The translations under genes and the position numbers were made by a program. From Desulfomonile tiedjei DSM 6799 (GTDB lineage Bacteria; Desulfobacterota; Desulfomonilia; Desulfomonilales; Desulfomonilaceae), in contig NC_018025.1 of the NCBI RefSeq assembly GCF_000266945.1, positions 2,294,001 through 2,358,000 of the forward strand: a DNA stretch of 64,000 bases, in the 5' to 3' direction. How positions within the stretch are numbered: the stretch's first letter is position 1; each line of letters begins with the position of its first letter. Shown in pieces: positions 28,004 to 37,352 of the stretch. The notes beneath the pieces were generated by a model. That model was not told where the DNA came from and searched no databases. It saw only the letters and a program-made list of their open reading frames with translations.

Positions 28004-29809
28004 ATGAGTGATGCACAAACCGTCAATCCGATCATGTTCTCGAAAACAAACTTGAAAAAAGATAAGGTAACCCCTTCCATCTGGTATAAATTCTGGAGTC
28101 TGACAGCGCCCTACTGGACATCCGAAGAAAAGTGGAGTGCACTCACGCTGCTGGTCTTGATCATGGCAATGAACCTCGGAAGCGTTTACGTTCAGGTGTT
28201 ACTCAACGAATGGATCAAAGACTTCTACGATGCCCTCCAGAAAACCGATAAGACAGCCTTCATTACCGACCTTCTGAGGTTTGCCGAACTCGCAGGAGCG
28301 TACATCATCCAATCCGTTTACATGCTTTATCTCAGCCAAATGCTCCAGATCCGCTGGCGGCGGTGGCTCACTGCCAAGTATCTCTCCAAGTGGCTTAACC
28401 ACCAAGCATATTATCGTATGCAATTCCTGGACGATAAGACAGACAACCCCGATCAACGAATCAGTGAAGACATCAATTCATTCATCGGTCAAACGCTATC
28501 CCTGACCATTACGCTCTTGAGTTCGGTAGTCACGCTGGTCTCATTCATTGCCATTTTATGGGGATTATCCGGCACCCTCAGCGTTAATCTGGGTTCAATG
28601 GGAACGCTGAAAATCCCCGGTTATATGGTCTGGGCAGCCGTCGGTTACTCGGTGGCTGGAACATGGCTCACCTTGCGTATAGGAAAACCTTTGGTACAAC
28701 TCAATTTCGATCAACAACGGTTCGAGGCCGACTTCAGATATAGTATGGCTCGCCTACGTGAAAACAGCGAAGGCGTTGCCCTGTACAGGGGCGAAAAGGA
28801 GGAGCGTGCCGGATTTTTGTCCCGCTTTAATGCTGTAGTCAACAATTACTGGCAAATAATGGTACGACAGAAGAAGCTGAACTGGTTGACAAGCGGCTAC
28901 AATCAGGTTGCCGTCATCTTTCCGATATTGATGGCCGCTCCTCGTTTTTTTTCCGGTCAGATGCACCTGGGAGGACTGATGCAAACTGCCGCGGCATTCT
29001 CCTCAGTGCATGGATCTCTTTCATATCTCATCAACAGTTACACGACAATCGCGAGCTGGAATGCCATTGTGAATCGTTTGTCAGGATTTACAGGTGCCGT
29101 TGACAGGACTGCAATACTCAAAACTCGAGAAGAATTGAAGCATCTCAAGTCATCCGATCGTTCGTTCTCCGTAAAATCTCTCAGTGTCTTCTTGCCGGAT
29201 CAAAAGCTGTTGCTGAGAGATCTTGATCTGCATCTGGAGCCCGGTGAATCCTTGCTCATCATGGGCCCTTCAGGATCCGGGAAAAGCACTCTAATCCGAG
29301 CCCTCGCAGGCATCTGGCCGTTTGCTCGCGGGACCGTCCTTTTGCCTGAAAACGGCAAGGTGATGTTTTTGCCCCAGAAGCCCTACCTGCCCCTGGGAAC
29401 ATTGCGGCAAGCTTTGTATTATCCGTATGCTCCAGAGGGCTCAACAGCGAATCTGTCGGAAATCCTTGACCTTTGCTATCTTTCACACCTGTCGACGGTT
29501 CTCGATCAACGTGACAATTGGGCTCAGTTGCTTTCGTTAGGAGAGCAGCAGCGTATTGCCTTTGCCAGAATTTTGCTCCAGTGTCCTGATTACGTGTTCC
29601 TTGATGAAGCTACTGCGTCGCTTGACGAAGAAATGGAGGAGATGCTTTACAAGCTTGTTAGATCCAGGTTAAAGCAAGCCATAGTAATAAGCGTGGGGCA
29701 TCGCAGCAGCTTACTCTCCTGGCACCAATCAAGCTTGAGACTAATGGGGGATGGAAAATGGCTTCGATTTGCGGGGAGGACGAAATTCACTGAATCCGTG
29801 GGACCCTGA
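28004..29809 (+). CDS. ABC transporter, fused permease-ATPase, SbmA/YddA family
   Basis: 601 residues. The N-terminal ABC_membrane_2 domain (about residues 20-340; five or six helices, APYWTSEEKWSALTLLVLIMAMN at the start and the segment DNPDQRISEDI) is typical of SbmA/BacA, YddA and peroxisomal ABCD proteins. The ATPase half has Walker A MGPSGSGKST (about 421-429), signature LSLGEQQR, Walker B YVFLDEAT and switch His in VGHRSS. Relatives move peptides, cobalamin or very-long-chain acyl compounds; the substrate here is unknown. It is monocistronic with its own promoter. No good ribosome site precedes the ATG at 28004. Confidence 0.9.
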   Translation: MSDAQTVNPIMFSKTNLKKDKVTPSIWYKFWSLTAPYWTSEEKWSALTLLVLIMAMNLGSVYVQVLLNEWIKDFYDALQKTDKTAFITDLLRFAELAGAYIIQSVYMLYLSQMLQIRWRRWLTAKYLSKWLNHQAYYRMQFLDDKTDNPDQRISEDINSFIGQTLSLTITLLSSVVTLVSFIAILWGLSGTLSVNLGSMGTLKIPGYMVWAAVGYSVAGTWLTLRIGKPLVQLNFDQQRFEADFRYSMARLRENSEGVALYRGEKEERAGFLSRFNAVVNNYWQIMVRQKKLNWLTSGYNQVAVIFPILMAAPRFFSGQMHLGGLMQTAAAFSSVHGSLSYLINSYTTIASWNAIVNRLSGFTGAVDRTAILKTREELKHLKSSDRSFSVKSLSVFLPDQKLLLRDLDLHLEPGESLLIMGPSGSGKSTLIRALAGIWPFARGTVLLPENGKVMFLPQKPYLPLGTLRQALYYPYAPEGSTANLSEILDLCYLSHLSTVLDQRDNWAQLLSLGEQQRIAFARILLQCPDYVFLDEATASLDEEMEEMLYKLVRSRLKQAIVISVGHRSSLLSWHQSSLRLMGDGKWLRFAGRTKFTESVGP

Positions 29810-29953
29810 ACATGAGGCCCCGAATCGTTTCGTTGCCCGGTCCCGACAAACGGCACAACAGAAGGAGATTCAAAGCCTGAACGTGATTCGGTCCATTTGT
29901 AGGAAATGAGGAGATAAATCAACTCCGTACGGCAAGGCAAAACGGGAGCAACC

Positions 29954-30793
29954 ATGACTGAGACAACATTGTTTTCCGCTGAACGATTTGTGGGGTATGT
30001 CGCTCTCGGCTTCGGCACGGGACTCTACGGGACCCTGATCGGCGCCGGTGGAGGTTTCGTGTTGATGCCTATCTTACTCCTCCTTTTTCCCAAAGAAAGT
30101 CCTGAGCAACTGACATCTATCTCTTTGGCGGTAGTGTTCTTCAACGCCCTTGGCGGCTCGGAGGCATATGCTCTCATGAGACGGATTGACTATAGATCGG
30201 GTCTGATGTTCGCCGCAGCGACTATTCCGGGAGCTATCCTGGGTGCCCTGAACACCGGCTATGTCCCCCGAACGCTGTTTGACGCCGTATTCGGGATCTT
30301 GTTGGTTGCGGGGGCTGCTTTTCTTCTTATTCGCACAAACAAGAGAGAATCTGTAGAAGTCCGCCATTATCAGTACAAGATTTCCCGCCACCTGGTGGAG
30401 GCAAACGGTGTTGTTTTTGACTATTCTTTCAACCCGCTCGTGGGTATCGGTTTGAGCTTTGTCGTGGGCTACGTTTCCAGTTTCCTCGGCATCGGCGGCG
30501 GCATCATCCATGTACCCGCGATGACTTATTTTCTCAATTTTCCCGTGCATGTCGCGACGGCTACGTCCCATTTTGTCCTCTCCATCATGGCTTTTACCGG
30601 GACCATGACCCACGTCGTTACGGGTACGTTTCCTCATAACGCAAATCTCACTCTTTCTTTGGCCATCGGAGCGCTCCTGGGTGCGCCTTTAGGTGCGCAC
30701 CTTTCGGGACTGATCCGTGGCAATTGGATTATTCGAGGGCTCGCTCTGGCGCTCATAGTGGTGGGTCTCCGGATATTGGCCATGGCGATCTAA
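29954..30793 (+). CDS. TSUP (TauE/SafE) family sulfite/organosulfonate exporter-like permease
   Basis: 279 residues; GGGAG precedes the ATG. Two homologous four-helix halves, each starting with a Gly-rich phrase: GTGLYGTLIGAGGGFVLMPILLLLF and VVGYVSSFLGIGGGIIHVPAMTYFL. Family members export sulfite, sulfoacetate or similar anions. In a sulfur-metabolising anaerobe a sulfur oxyanion is plausible but unproven. A longer loop between the halves (IRTNKRESVEVRHYQYKISRH) is characteristic of one subfamily. Confidence 0.9.
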   Translation: MTETTLFSAERFVGYVALGFGTGLYGTLIGAGGGFVLMPILLLLFPKESPEQLTSISLAVVFFNALGGSEAYALMRRIDYRSGLMFAAATIPGAILGALNTGYVPRTLFDAVFGILLVAGAAFLLIRTNKRESVEVRHYQYKISRHLVEANGVVFDYSFNPLVGIGLSFVVGYVSSFLGIGGGIIHVPAMTYFLNFPVHVATATSHFVLSIMAFTGTMTHVVTGTFPHNANLTLSLAIGALLGAPLGAHLSGLIRGNWIIRGLALALIVVGLRILAMAI

Positions 30794-30854
30794 GGTCGGC
30801 GGCAGTTCCTGGCGACAACTCATTGAATTCAGATGGTGACGCTTTTCTGAAACT

Positions 30855-31457
30855 TTAGGTCCGTCGAGACTTTTGCAGCCTGACAAAAAGCAGAATAGCG
30901 ATAACACCGATTGCCATGAGGGACACCCAAGTCCAGGCAGTTAGATGTTCCGCTACCCACGTCCACTCTTCTCCCAAAATGTAACCGATTGAGATGAAGG
31001 TAAGGGACCATATGAAGGCTCCCGTGTAAGCAAAAGCAGCGAATACGGGCAACCGAAGTCTCGAAGTGCCCGCCATGAACGCGGACAGATGCCTGACTCC
31101 TGCTATAAAATACCCAAATAGCAGAGCCCATTTGCCGAAACGCTCATACCATGCGGTAAGCGCATCCAGCCTTTCATGTTTGATGTTAACAATATGACCG
31201 TATCTATAAATTATCGGGGTACCTATGAAGCGGCCCAAGGCGTAACTGACACTAATCCCGCACAGACTGCCCGTAAAGGCTGACGCTGCGGTGAGTCCAG
31301 GCGAAAGATAGCCTTTGAATATCATGTACCCTGCGCATGTCAAAACCAGCTCATCTGGAATAGGGGCTCCCACAATACCGAGCATTAACAAACAAAAAAT
31401 CCCCAGGTATCCGTAATGGGTAAGCCAGCTCAGAATTTCCGCGGAAAGCATCTCCAT
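30855..31457 (-). CDS. DedA-family membrane protein
   Basis: 200 residues. Conserved DedA features: GIVGAPIPDELVLTCAGYM, where the acidic residue is functionally required; SYALGRFIG; WYERFGKWALLFGYFIAGVRHLSAFMAGTSRL, which includes the Arg motif; and a C-terminal helix. DedA proteins act in lipid carrier (undecaprenyl phosphate) recycling and membrane energetics. Convergent with the TSUP gene, 61 bases away, and downstream of htrA on the same strand. Confidence 0.9.
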   Translation of the reverse strand: MEMLSAEILSWLTHYGYLGIFCLLMLGIVGAPIPDELVLTCAGYMIFKGYLSPGLTAASAFTGSLCGISVSYALGRFIGTPIIYRYGHIVNIKHERLDALTAWYERFGKWALLFGYFIAGVRHLSAFMAGTSRLRLPVFAAFAYTGAFIWSLTFISIGYILGEEWTWVAEHLTAWTWVSLMAIGVIAILLFVRLQKSRRT

Positions 31458-31494
31458 CAGGCTTCAGTAAACCCCCGCCATATGCAATGCATGC

Positions 31495-31532
31495 AACAGG
31501 CAAACCGTCGAAGTGCTCTCGGATTGCCTGTT
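31495..31532 (-). terminator. Hairpin between htrA and the DedA gene
   Basis: Perfect 9-bp stem AACAGGCAA (31495-31503) and TTGCCTGTT (31524-31532), 20-base loop, directly downstream of the htrA stop on the minus strand. No strong U run. Confidence 0.4.
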
Positions 31533-31565
31533 ACATGGTTTGTGCCTATTCGTCTCGTCTATGTG

Positions 31566-32993
31566 TTAGAAAGTTTCCGCCAGAAAGATCGTTGCGGCAC
31601 CTCGCTGAATCATGAAGCGAATTACCCCGTCTTGCTTGGCCTCCATCACGTCCTTGTCGAATTCACTCAAACTCGTGATAGGTCTGTTGTCGACCTCGAG
31701 AATCACGTCGCCGGTCCTGAGTCCCATTGCGGCACCTCGACCGTCAGGGGTCTCGTTTTTGATCACCAGACCTACTCCTTGCTTCAGACCCAATTCTGAT
31801 GTCAACTGGGGAGGTACCTTGTCAACCGTGATTCCCAGCTCATTGGATGCCTTTGCAGCAGGGACCTCAGCTTGCGCTGTTTTGGTGGTTCGCTCTGCGA
31901 TGGCAACGCTTACGTCAGCGGTTTTCTTGTCCCTCCATATAGTTAACTTTGCGGTAGAACCCGGCCTTGTCTGTCCCACGAGATTCTTCAGTTGTGAGGC
32001 TCCGCTGACCGGCTTGTCGTTATAATCGAGAATGATATCACCCGTTTTGATACCGGCTTTTGCAGCAGGGCTGTCAGGCACCACTTGTGACACAAGTGCT
32101 CCGTTGAGGTCGGTGCGCCCAAAGGATTTTGCAAGCGGCTCAGTCAAGTCCTGAATGTTGATCCCCAGGAGACCGTGTTGCACCTTACCGTACTTCAAAA
32201 GTTCGTCCATGACGAGCTTGGCGGAGTCAGACGGTATGGTGAACCCCACGCCCATATAGCCACCGCTCTGGGTAGCTATTGCCGTGTTGATCCCAACGAC
32301 TTCTCCTTTGATGTTTACGAGGGGACCGCCAGAATTCCCGGGATTAATGGGTGCATCAGTCTGGATGAAGTCTTCATAACCGATAATACCCATATTGGTG
32401 CGGCCTGTAGCGCTGACGATACCGTTGGTAACCGTACCGCTTAACCCGAAGGGATTGCCTATGGCTACTACGATCTCTCCGACTCGCAACTTTGAAGAAT
32501 CTCCCCACGTGACTGCCGGTAGATTCTTGGCATCTATCTTGATCAACGCAATGTCGCTTTCCGGGTCGGCTCCGATCAATTTAGCTTTGTAGTCTCGCTT
32601 GCCGGGAAGGGTTACTGTAATCTCCTTCATGTCTTTGACAACGTGGTAGTTTGTCATGATCAGCCCATCGGATGACACGATGAATCCCGATCCCATCAAC
32701 GTTTCAACTGATTGAGGATGACGGGGCTGCTTTGGGAACTGGTCTCCAAAAAAAGGGAACTGTCTCAGAAATGGCTCCAGACCCTCGTCGCTGGCTACCG
32801 AAACGTTCTTCGTAGAACTCACTCGCACAACTGACGGCGACACTTTCTGAGCGATTTGCGTATATGCCTGGTCCAGATCCTTGATCACCGATTGCGGATC
32901 TGCAGAAGCAGGAACCACCGCTGTCACAACAAACAAAATTGTGGCAAATATCAACAACATTATTAGAGATTCTGTGTAACGTGCCTTGTACAT
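31566..32993 (-). CDS. Periplasmic serine protease HtrA/DegP with two PDZ domains
   Basis: 475 residues from the ATG at 32993 (GAGGAGAAA upstream); a frame to 33029 lacks a ribosome site. The signal peptide is LIMLLIFATILFVVTAVVPASA. The trypsin-like domain has the triad His in MTNYHVV, Asp in ESDIALIKI and Ser in GNSGGPLV. Two PDZ domains follow (from about LLGINIQDL and ELGITVDKVPPQ). It degrades or refolds damaged envelope proteins. A long untranslated region (32994-33474) separates it from the AOR gene cluster. Confidence 0.93.
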   Translation of the reverse strand: MYKARYTESLIMLLIFATILFVVTAVVPASADPQSVIKDLDQAYTQIAQKVSPSVVRVSSTKNVSVASDEGLEPFLRQFPFFGDQFPKQPRHPQSVETLMGSGFIVSSDGLIMTNYHVVKDMKEITVTLPGKRDYKAKLIGADPESDIALIKIDAKNLPAVTWGDSSKLRVGEIVVAIGNPFGLSGTVTNGIVSATGRTNMGIIGYEDFIQTDAPINPGNSGGPLVNIKGEVVGINTAIATQSGGYMGVGFTIPSDSAKLVMDELLKYGKVQHGLLGINIQDLTEPLAKSFGRTDLNGALVSQVVPDSPAAKAGIKTGDIILDYNDKPVSGASQLKNLVGQTRPGSTAKLTIWRDKKTADVSVAIAERTTKTAQAEVPAAKASNELGITVDKVPPQLTSELGLKQGVGLVIKNETPDGRGAAMGLRTGDVILEVDNRPITSLSEFDKDVMEAKQDGVIRFMIQRGAATIFLAETF

Positions 32994-33474
32994 AAACTTT
33001 CTCCTCTTTGGACAAGTTTTGACAAACAACTCCCTTGGTCCCCAATTTGATTCTGAAATTAGTCATTCCCTGGATGAGAATCGCGAAGAATTGACAAGTG
33101 GAGAAGCAGTTGGCGGGAATCGGTACGAATCCTGTCGTAAGGTTCAAATGCTCTCTTAAATTTTCAAATATTCGAATCATGGGCAACAGATACCCAAATC
33201 CGAGTAAGTAGTACTTCGGAAACCACGTCTTGTTCTCAAGCTGTGGTTAGCATAACCGCTTTCCAGGGATTTACTTAGTCGACGCCAGCGCATGTTGTTT
33301 GGCGTTTACCATTTTTTCGCCTTGTCGCATAACCGTTTGTCCTCCTGCGACTAATCTCTTGGCCTTGGTTGACAATTATGACCCCACCCGGCAGAGTTTG
33401 TTCCACCAAAGAACTGGACAACGTCATTAAAGACAGCAGTGCTCCGAGGATGTCTACTGAATTGTCAGCGCTTC
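32994..33474. other. Gene-free stretch upstream of htrA
   Basis: About 480 bases. It contains two copies of the GCATAACCG motif (near 33248 and 33328), the first within the inverted repeat GGTTA-GCA-TAACC. No supported gene; a 70-codon frame at 33369 has no recognisable content. Confidence 0.5.
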
Positions 33475-34035
33475 TTAAGGGTTGTCAACCTGACCGACAT
33501 CGGACCATTCAGCCAACGCGATTGCATGGTCAGAATCCAAGTGGTCCTTTGAGTAGAGAAATTGTGTTCCAGCGGAGGTAACGGTCCGGACGATATCTTG
33601 ATAGTCTTTGTGATGTGCCATCGTGTTCAGACACTCCACTATCTCTTCTTCGGTCAATCCAAAAGGCGGTTCCTGAAAGCTATCGAGACAGACAGGCCGA
33701 GGGTACAACTGAGAATTCTTGCGAACGACTTCCGCTATCATCCGGAGCGGGTCTTCTGATTTCCACACGAGAATTCGTCCGTACGTTTCGCTCAGACTCT
33801 CAATCGAATGATAGTAAGGAATTCCATTTCGGTCATAAATCGCTTTGAGATCCGGATTCTCCTCGAGAACCTGTTCAAGCAGGGGGGCCAAAGCTTTCCG
33901 GTCTAAATCTTCTGTTTCGGAATCCCGCCTTCTTAGTTCGATCAGGATCTCGTCGACTTTAAGCAGTTGGCCCGTTTCGCTTCTCTCTCGGATGATTTTG
34001 ACAATATTGGCACAGATTTCTGCTTGATGTTCCAT
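33475..34035 (-). CDS. Unrecognised protein encoded with the AOR-family enzyme
   Basis: 186 residues, starting nine bases after the AOR stop, so translationally linked. It is acidic, soluble and without signal peptide or membrane segments. Visible phrases are IIRERSETGQLLKVDEILIELRRRD, LEQVLEENPDLKAIYDRNGIPYYHS and LTEEEIVECLNTMAHHKDYQDI. The helical N-terminal half could be a winged-helix or chaperone-like domain. I do not recognise the family. The tight spacing suggests a maturation factor or regulator of the enzyme (inference). Confidence 0.7.
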   Translation of the reverse strand: MEHQAEICANIVKIIRERSETGQLLKVDEILIELRRRDSETEDLDRKALAPLLEQVLEENPDLKAIYDRNGIPYYHSIESLSETYGRILVWKSEDPLRMIAEVVRKNSQLYPRPVCLDSFQEPPFGLTEEEIVECLNTMAHHKDYQDIVRTVTSAGTQFLYSKDHLDSDHAIALAEWSDVGQVDNP

Positions 34036-34044
34036 GTACCCTCG

Positions 34045-36150
34045 TTACGGGAGCAGCCCTTTCTTGCTTAGATATTCTGCTACAAACCCCAAACCCAGTC
34101 TCTGATAGGTATCTCCGGTCGGAGATCCAGTCTGTTTGTCCCAACCCATCTCCTCGTAATACATGTCCATTGCGAGCTTGATGTCTTCCTCATCCATTCG
34201 GATGGTCCCTTTGCTGAATGCAGCCTTGTCCTTGGGGTCGGTGAACACCCAATGGGGAATCGTGTCGTGCTTGGTCCGCATGTCCTTTGTGCCCATATCA
34301 CGAATGGTCAGAGCGCGATGGAGCAGGAAGATCCGCTCTGCGACCCGATCGAGTTCCTGACTGGTTTTCTTGTCGCCGGTAGCCAGACTGTAGAGCAACG
34401 ACTCGATGGAATCATCACCTCGATAATCCCGCTCTCGCAAAGGTGAGGCAACCCATGGTCCCATCCAGTTGCACAGGGAGAGAGAGTCATGCAATTCTTT
34501 TCTCAGGAGAGACCATTTCGCCATCTTGGCCTTGTATTTGTTCATAGGGGCGAAAGCGGCAACGGAGTCCACAGCATCCGGAGAGCCCCATATTTCCGCA
34601 GCCAATCGCTTCTGAACCTCTATCGGCAAACCATTGCGAGTAAAATTGCTGTGGGAATGACACTGGGCATCACGATTGTACTGCGTGTTGATGATTACTC
34701 CGCATTGGCCTGCATCTTCGTTTGAATGATGTTTGGGATGCCCGAGCTTCCAATAGAGGAGGTCACGATTTTCCAGCCACTCCTGCTCCGGGATGCCCCA
34801 TCGCTCGAGAAGGTACCCGGTGCCCAGACCTAGCGCTGTGGCCAGTTCCCCTTCCTTCCTCGCGATCCTGGGGAGGAGCTCGAAGAGGAATGTTGGATCT
34901 CCTTGTTCGTACTTATCCCACGAATAGCCCTTGAATTCCTTTTCAGGCACCTTGCGACTCATTGTGCCGTTATAGTAAAGCATTTGAAAATCACGTTGCA
35001 GTTGACCGTAATTCTCCCATAGTCCAAGATCGTCCGCCAAATGCATGCCAACCATACATGCCTCAATTGCCGTCTCGCCCTTGGGACCGTCGGGGAAATT
35101 CTTAAAAAAGGCTTTGCCAAACAGCAACCCGACACAGGTATTCTGTCCTGTCTCCAGAATTCCATATTTTGTAGAAACTCCCGGTACTTTGAGCATAGTG
35201 TGGCAGCGGATGGGACAGGCAGTGCAACCATTTCCCCTGATCGTATACTTCCAAGCCTTTTCCCCAAGGAAAAAAGCGGCATTGTTCGTCCGGTACGCAA
35301 TTCTGTTAAGATTGTGAGGCTCGCACGGCCCTGTTTCGATGCCGGGGTAGGCCGCTCCCCATCTGCGCCCCGCCGAAGCAACCCATCGAGATCCCGGGTT
35401 ATAATGTTCCGACCACGGTTGCGGACTGTTGGGGACCACATGCTGGTTGTTTGCTCCTAACAGAGAAAGATGCAACTTGATGACCTTCTCCCATTCCACT
35501 TTGTTACCGGCGATGCGTACACTTCCTGTTCCTCTGACACCTATAGCTTTGAGGTTTTTGGATCCAAGAACTCCGCCGACTCCACCGGCTGAATGAGAAT
35601 AGGAGTTGATTACCACCGACATGGGGACCAAATTCTCACCTGCTTGTCCAATAGCAGCGACAGAAGCCTCCGGTCCCATCTCATGGCTAATCTCGACTGT
35701 GGTCCGTCGTATACCCTGTCCCCAGAGTTGCCGGGCATCCTTAATTTCGGCCTTTCCATCCATTATCGAGAGCCACACCGGTCGGTCGGCTCTGCCTTCA
35801 ATGATGATGGCGTCATAGCCGGCATACTTGAGCTCCGCTGCAAAGTGGCCGCCCATATGACCGCTTGCAACTAGCGGTCTGGGCCAACAAGTAGGCCACA
35901 ATGTCGTTATGGCGGTTCTGCCGTTACATGGGGCGCCGGTTCCGGCCAAAGGACCGACTCCGAAGACGATCTTATTATCCGGATCGAAAGGTTTAATTCC
36001 GGCGTGAAGCTCATCCCAAATCACCTTGTAGCCTATTCCCGTTCCTCCCAGATAGTCTTTATATTTTTCTACGGTATCTTCAGTTGAGATCTTCCTTCCG
36101 GATAAATCGACCCGAAGAACTTTTCCTGCCCAACCTCCGTACTTTGCCAT
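34045..36150 (-). CDS. Aldehyde ferredoxin oxidoreductase family tungsten enzyme
   Basis: 701 residues from the ATG at 36150 (MAKYGGWAGKVLRVDLSGRK; AGAGAGGA upstream); the frame to 36234 lies within the ferredoxin gene. AOR N-terminal pterin-binding features are present (YLGGTGIGYKVIWDEL, GGHFAAELKYAGYDAIIIEG, SAGGVGGVLGSKNLKAI). The [4Fe-4S] ligands are in GCTACPIRCH, with a late Cys in LSLCNWMG. The Glu/His and tungsten-Cys positions of BamB are not preserved, so it is not a second BamB. The arrangement with a polyferredoxin resembles YdhV/YdhY of Escherichia coli. The substrate is unknown, perhaps an aldehyde or aromatic acid. Confidence 0.88.
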   Translation of the reverse strand: MAKYGGWAGKVLRVDLSGRKISTEDTVEKYKDYLGGTGIGYKVIWDELHAGIKPFDPDNKIVFGVGPLAGTGAPCNGRTAITTLWPTCWPRPLVASGHMGGHFAAELKYAGYDAIIIEGRADRPVWLSIMDGKAEIKDARQLWGQGIRRTTVEISHEMGPEASVAAIGQAGENLVPMSVVINSYSHSAGGVGGVLGSKNLKAIGVRGTGSVRIAGNKVEWEKVIKLHLSLLGANNQHVVPNSPQPWSEHYNPGSRWVASAGRRWGAAYPGIETGPCEPHNLNRIAYRTNNAAFFLGEKAWKYTIRGNGCTACPIRCHTMLKVPGVSTKYGILETGQNTCVGLLFGKAFFKNFPDGPKGETAIEACMVGMHLADDLGLWENYGQLQRDFQMLYYNGTMSRKVPEKEFKGYSWDKYEQGDPTFLFELLPRIARKEGELATALGLGTGYLLERWGIPEQEWLENRDLLYWKLGHPKHHSNEDAGQCGVIINTQYNRDAQCHSHSNFTRNGLPIEVQKRLAAEIWGSPDAVDSVAAFAPMNKYKAKMAKWSLLRKELHDSLSLCNWMGPWVASPLRERDYRGDDSIESLLYSLATGDKKTSQELDRVAERIFLLHRALTIRDMGTKDMRTKHDTIPHWVFTDPKDKAAFSKGTIRMDEEDIKLAMDMYYEEMGWDKQTGSPTGDTYQRLGLGFVAEYLSKKGLLP

Positions 36151-36169
36151 GTTTCTTTGATCCTCTCTG

Positions 36170-36901
36170 TCACTTTCCGTGACAATCAACACACGTCTGA
36201 GCCTTCTCGGGAGAAACAACCGCGGTGGGCACAATTCTCGGTGGAACGTGATTCGTCAAATCACGCCAAGCCACGTAGCTAATGGCTCCGGAGGGACAGG
36301 CTTCTACACACTTGGGGTTCCCATCGCAGAGGAAACATTTGGTGGCTTTGTTGGCATCCGAATCGAATGACATCATTTCCCACGGGCAAGCCCTCTGACA
36401 CATTTTGCATCCGGTACACTTGTCGGAATCCACAACTCGTGCATTTGTAGGCGAACTCATGACAATAGCATCATTCGGACAGGCGTTCGCACAAGGCACA
36501 GGGTGAGGGCATTGCTTGCAGAGATCCTGAACAATGAGGCCGTCGCCCCAATTGCCTTGACCACGCTGACCGGCATGCAGGCCTTTTGGCCCAAAGTTGA
36601 GGTTCCGCCTAATCTTTATCCTGGCCAAAGTTGGAGAAGCTTTTCCGTCGTTAAACTCGGTGCAAGCCAGTTCGCATCTCCGGCAGCCTACACACTTGGT
36701 AGAATCTGCTATGAGGAGCCCGGTGGCATTATCCATAATGATGAGGGGCGTCTCTTTAGCGCCTGTCGCGCCTGAAGAGGAAACGGCAACAATTATTCCA
36801 CCGGTTGCGAGCAAAAATTCACGCCGTGATAAGAAATGGTTTGAATTCATGAAACTCGATACGCTTTCCAACATTTCACGCTTTCGGTGTTCACTACTCA
36901 T
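36170..36901 (-). CDS. Tat-exported polyferredoxin with C-terminal CxxCH
   Basis: 243 residues; AGGA precedes the ATG at 36901. A Tat signal (SRREFLLATGGIIVAVSSSGATG, about residues 25-48) is followed by four [4Fe-4S] motif groups: CVGCRRCELACTEFN, CKQCPHPVPCANACPNDAI, CTGCKMCQRACPWEM and CFLCDGNPKCVEACPSGAI. This is the DmsB/NrfC/YdhY arrangement. The last residues are TCVDCHGK, a CxxCH that could attach a c-type heme or serve as an extra metal site. It precedes the AOR gene by 19 bases. The AOR itself has no signal, so if the two form a complex it either stays cytoplasmic or is co-exported. Confidence 0.88.
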   Translation of the reverse strand: MSSEHRKREMLESVSSFMNSNHFLSRREFLLATGGIIVAVSSSGATGAKETPLIIMDNATGLLIADSTKCVGCRRCELACTEFNDGKASPTLARIKIRRNLNFGPKGLHAGQRGQGNWGDGLIVQDLCKQCPHPVPCANACPNDAIVMSSPTNARVVDSDKCTGCKMCQRACPWEMMSFDSDANKATKCFLCDGNPKCVEACPSGAISYVAWRDLTNHVPPRIVPTAVVSPEKAQTCVDCHGK

Positions 36902-37352
36902 TTTATTATCCTGTCGCCTTTGTCAGCGAGACCCACAGAAACGAAATAGTCATCCTGATGAAGACTCCTCTATTCCAGTCGTCAACAAAGCGTACTTCAA
37001 TCAGCTTGCTTCGGTCAAGAGCAATGTCCCTCCACTTGATTCCAGTTCGGGCAAGAAATGTATGATCGTTTGATTGCTTGTGACACGGACTTGCGATCAA
37101 GATGATTCTATGGAGCCATCGGCACGGACCTGCCCTGCAGGTCCGTGGCACCCAAGTTCGACGTCAGCCACTGGGTACAGAGGTGCCACTGCCTTGCGGA
37201 GCTAGGTCAGTGGCGAAAGCATCCTGAATGAAAAATGGTATGACTCGGGAATGGGCCCTGCAGAGCGACTCGGTGTTGCGCGCTTGTTCAAAGGAGGTAT
37301 TGGTCACTTCGAAGTTTTCATCGCAATAAGGGAGTTCATCAGAGGCATCCTC
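36902..37352. other. Gene-free stretch upstream of the AOR cluster
   Basis: About 450 bases with strong potential secondary structure: an 11-bp perfect hairpin (37123-37147) and a GCCACTG/CAGTGGC pair further right. No credible coding frame. Confidence 0.5.
37123..37147. other. Perfect 11-bp hairpin in intergenic DNA
   Basis: CACGGACCTGC (37123-37133), loop CCT, GCAGGTCCGTG (37137-37147). No T run on either side, so it is a structural or repeat element rather than a clear terminator. Confidence 0.6.

Noticed and set aside
34045-36150. Second BamB
   Set aside because: The AOR core is present, but BamB-specific Glu/His and tungsten-Cys positions are not conserved and Hdr/Nuo partners are absent.
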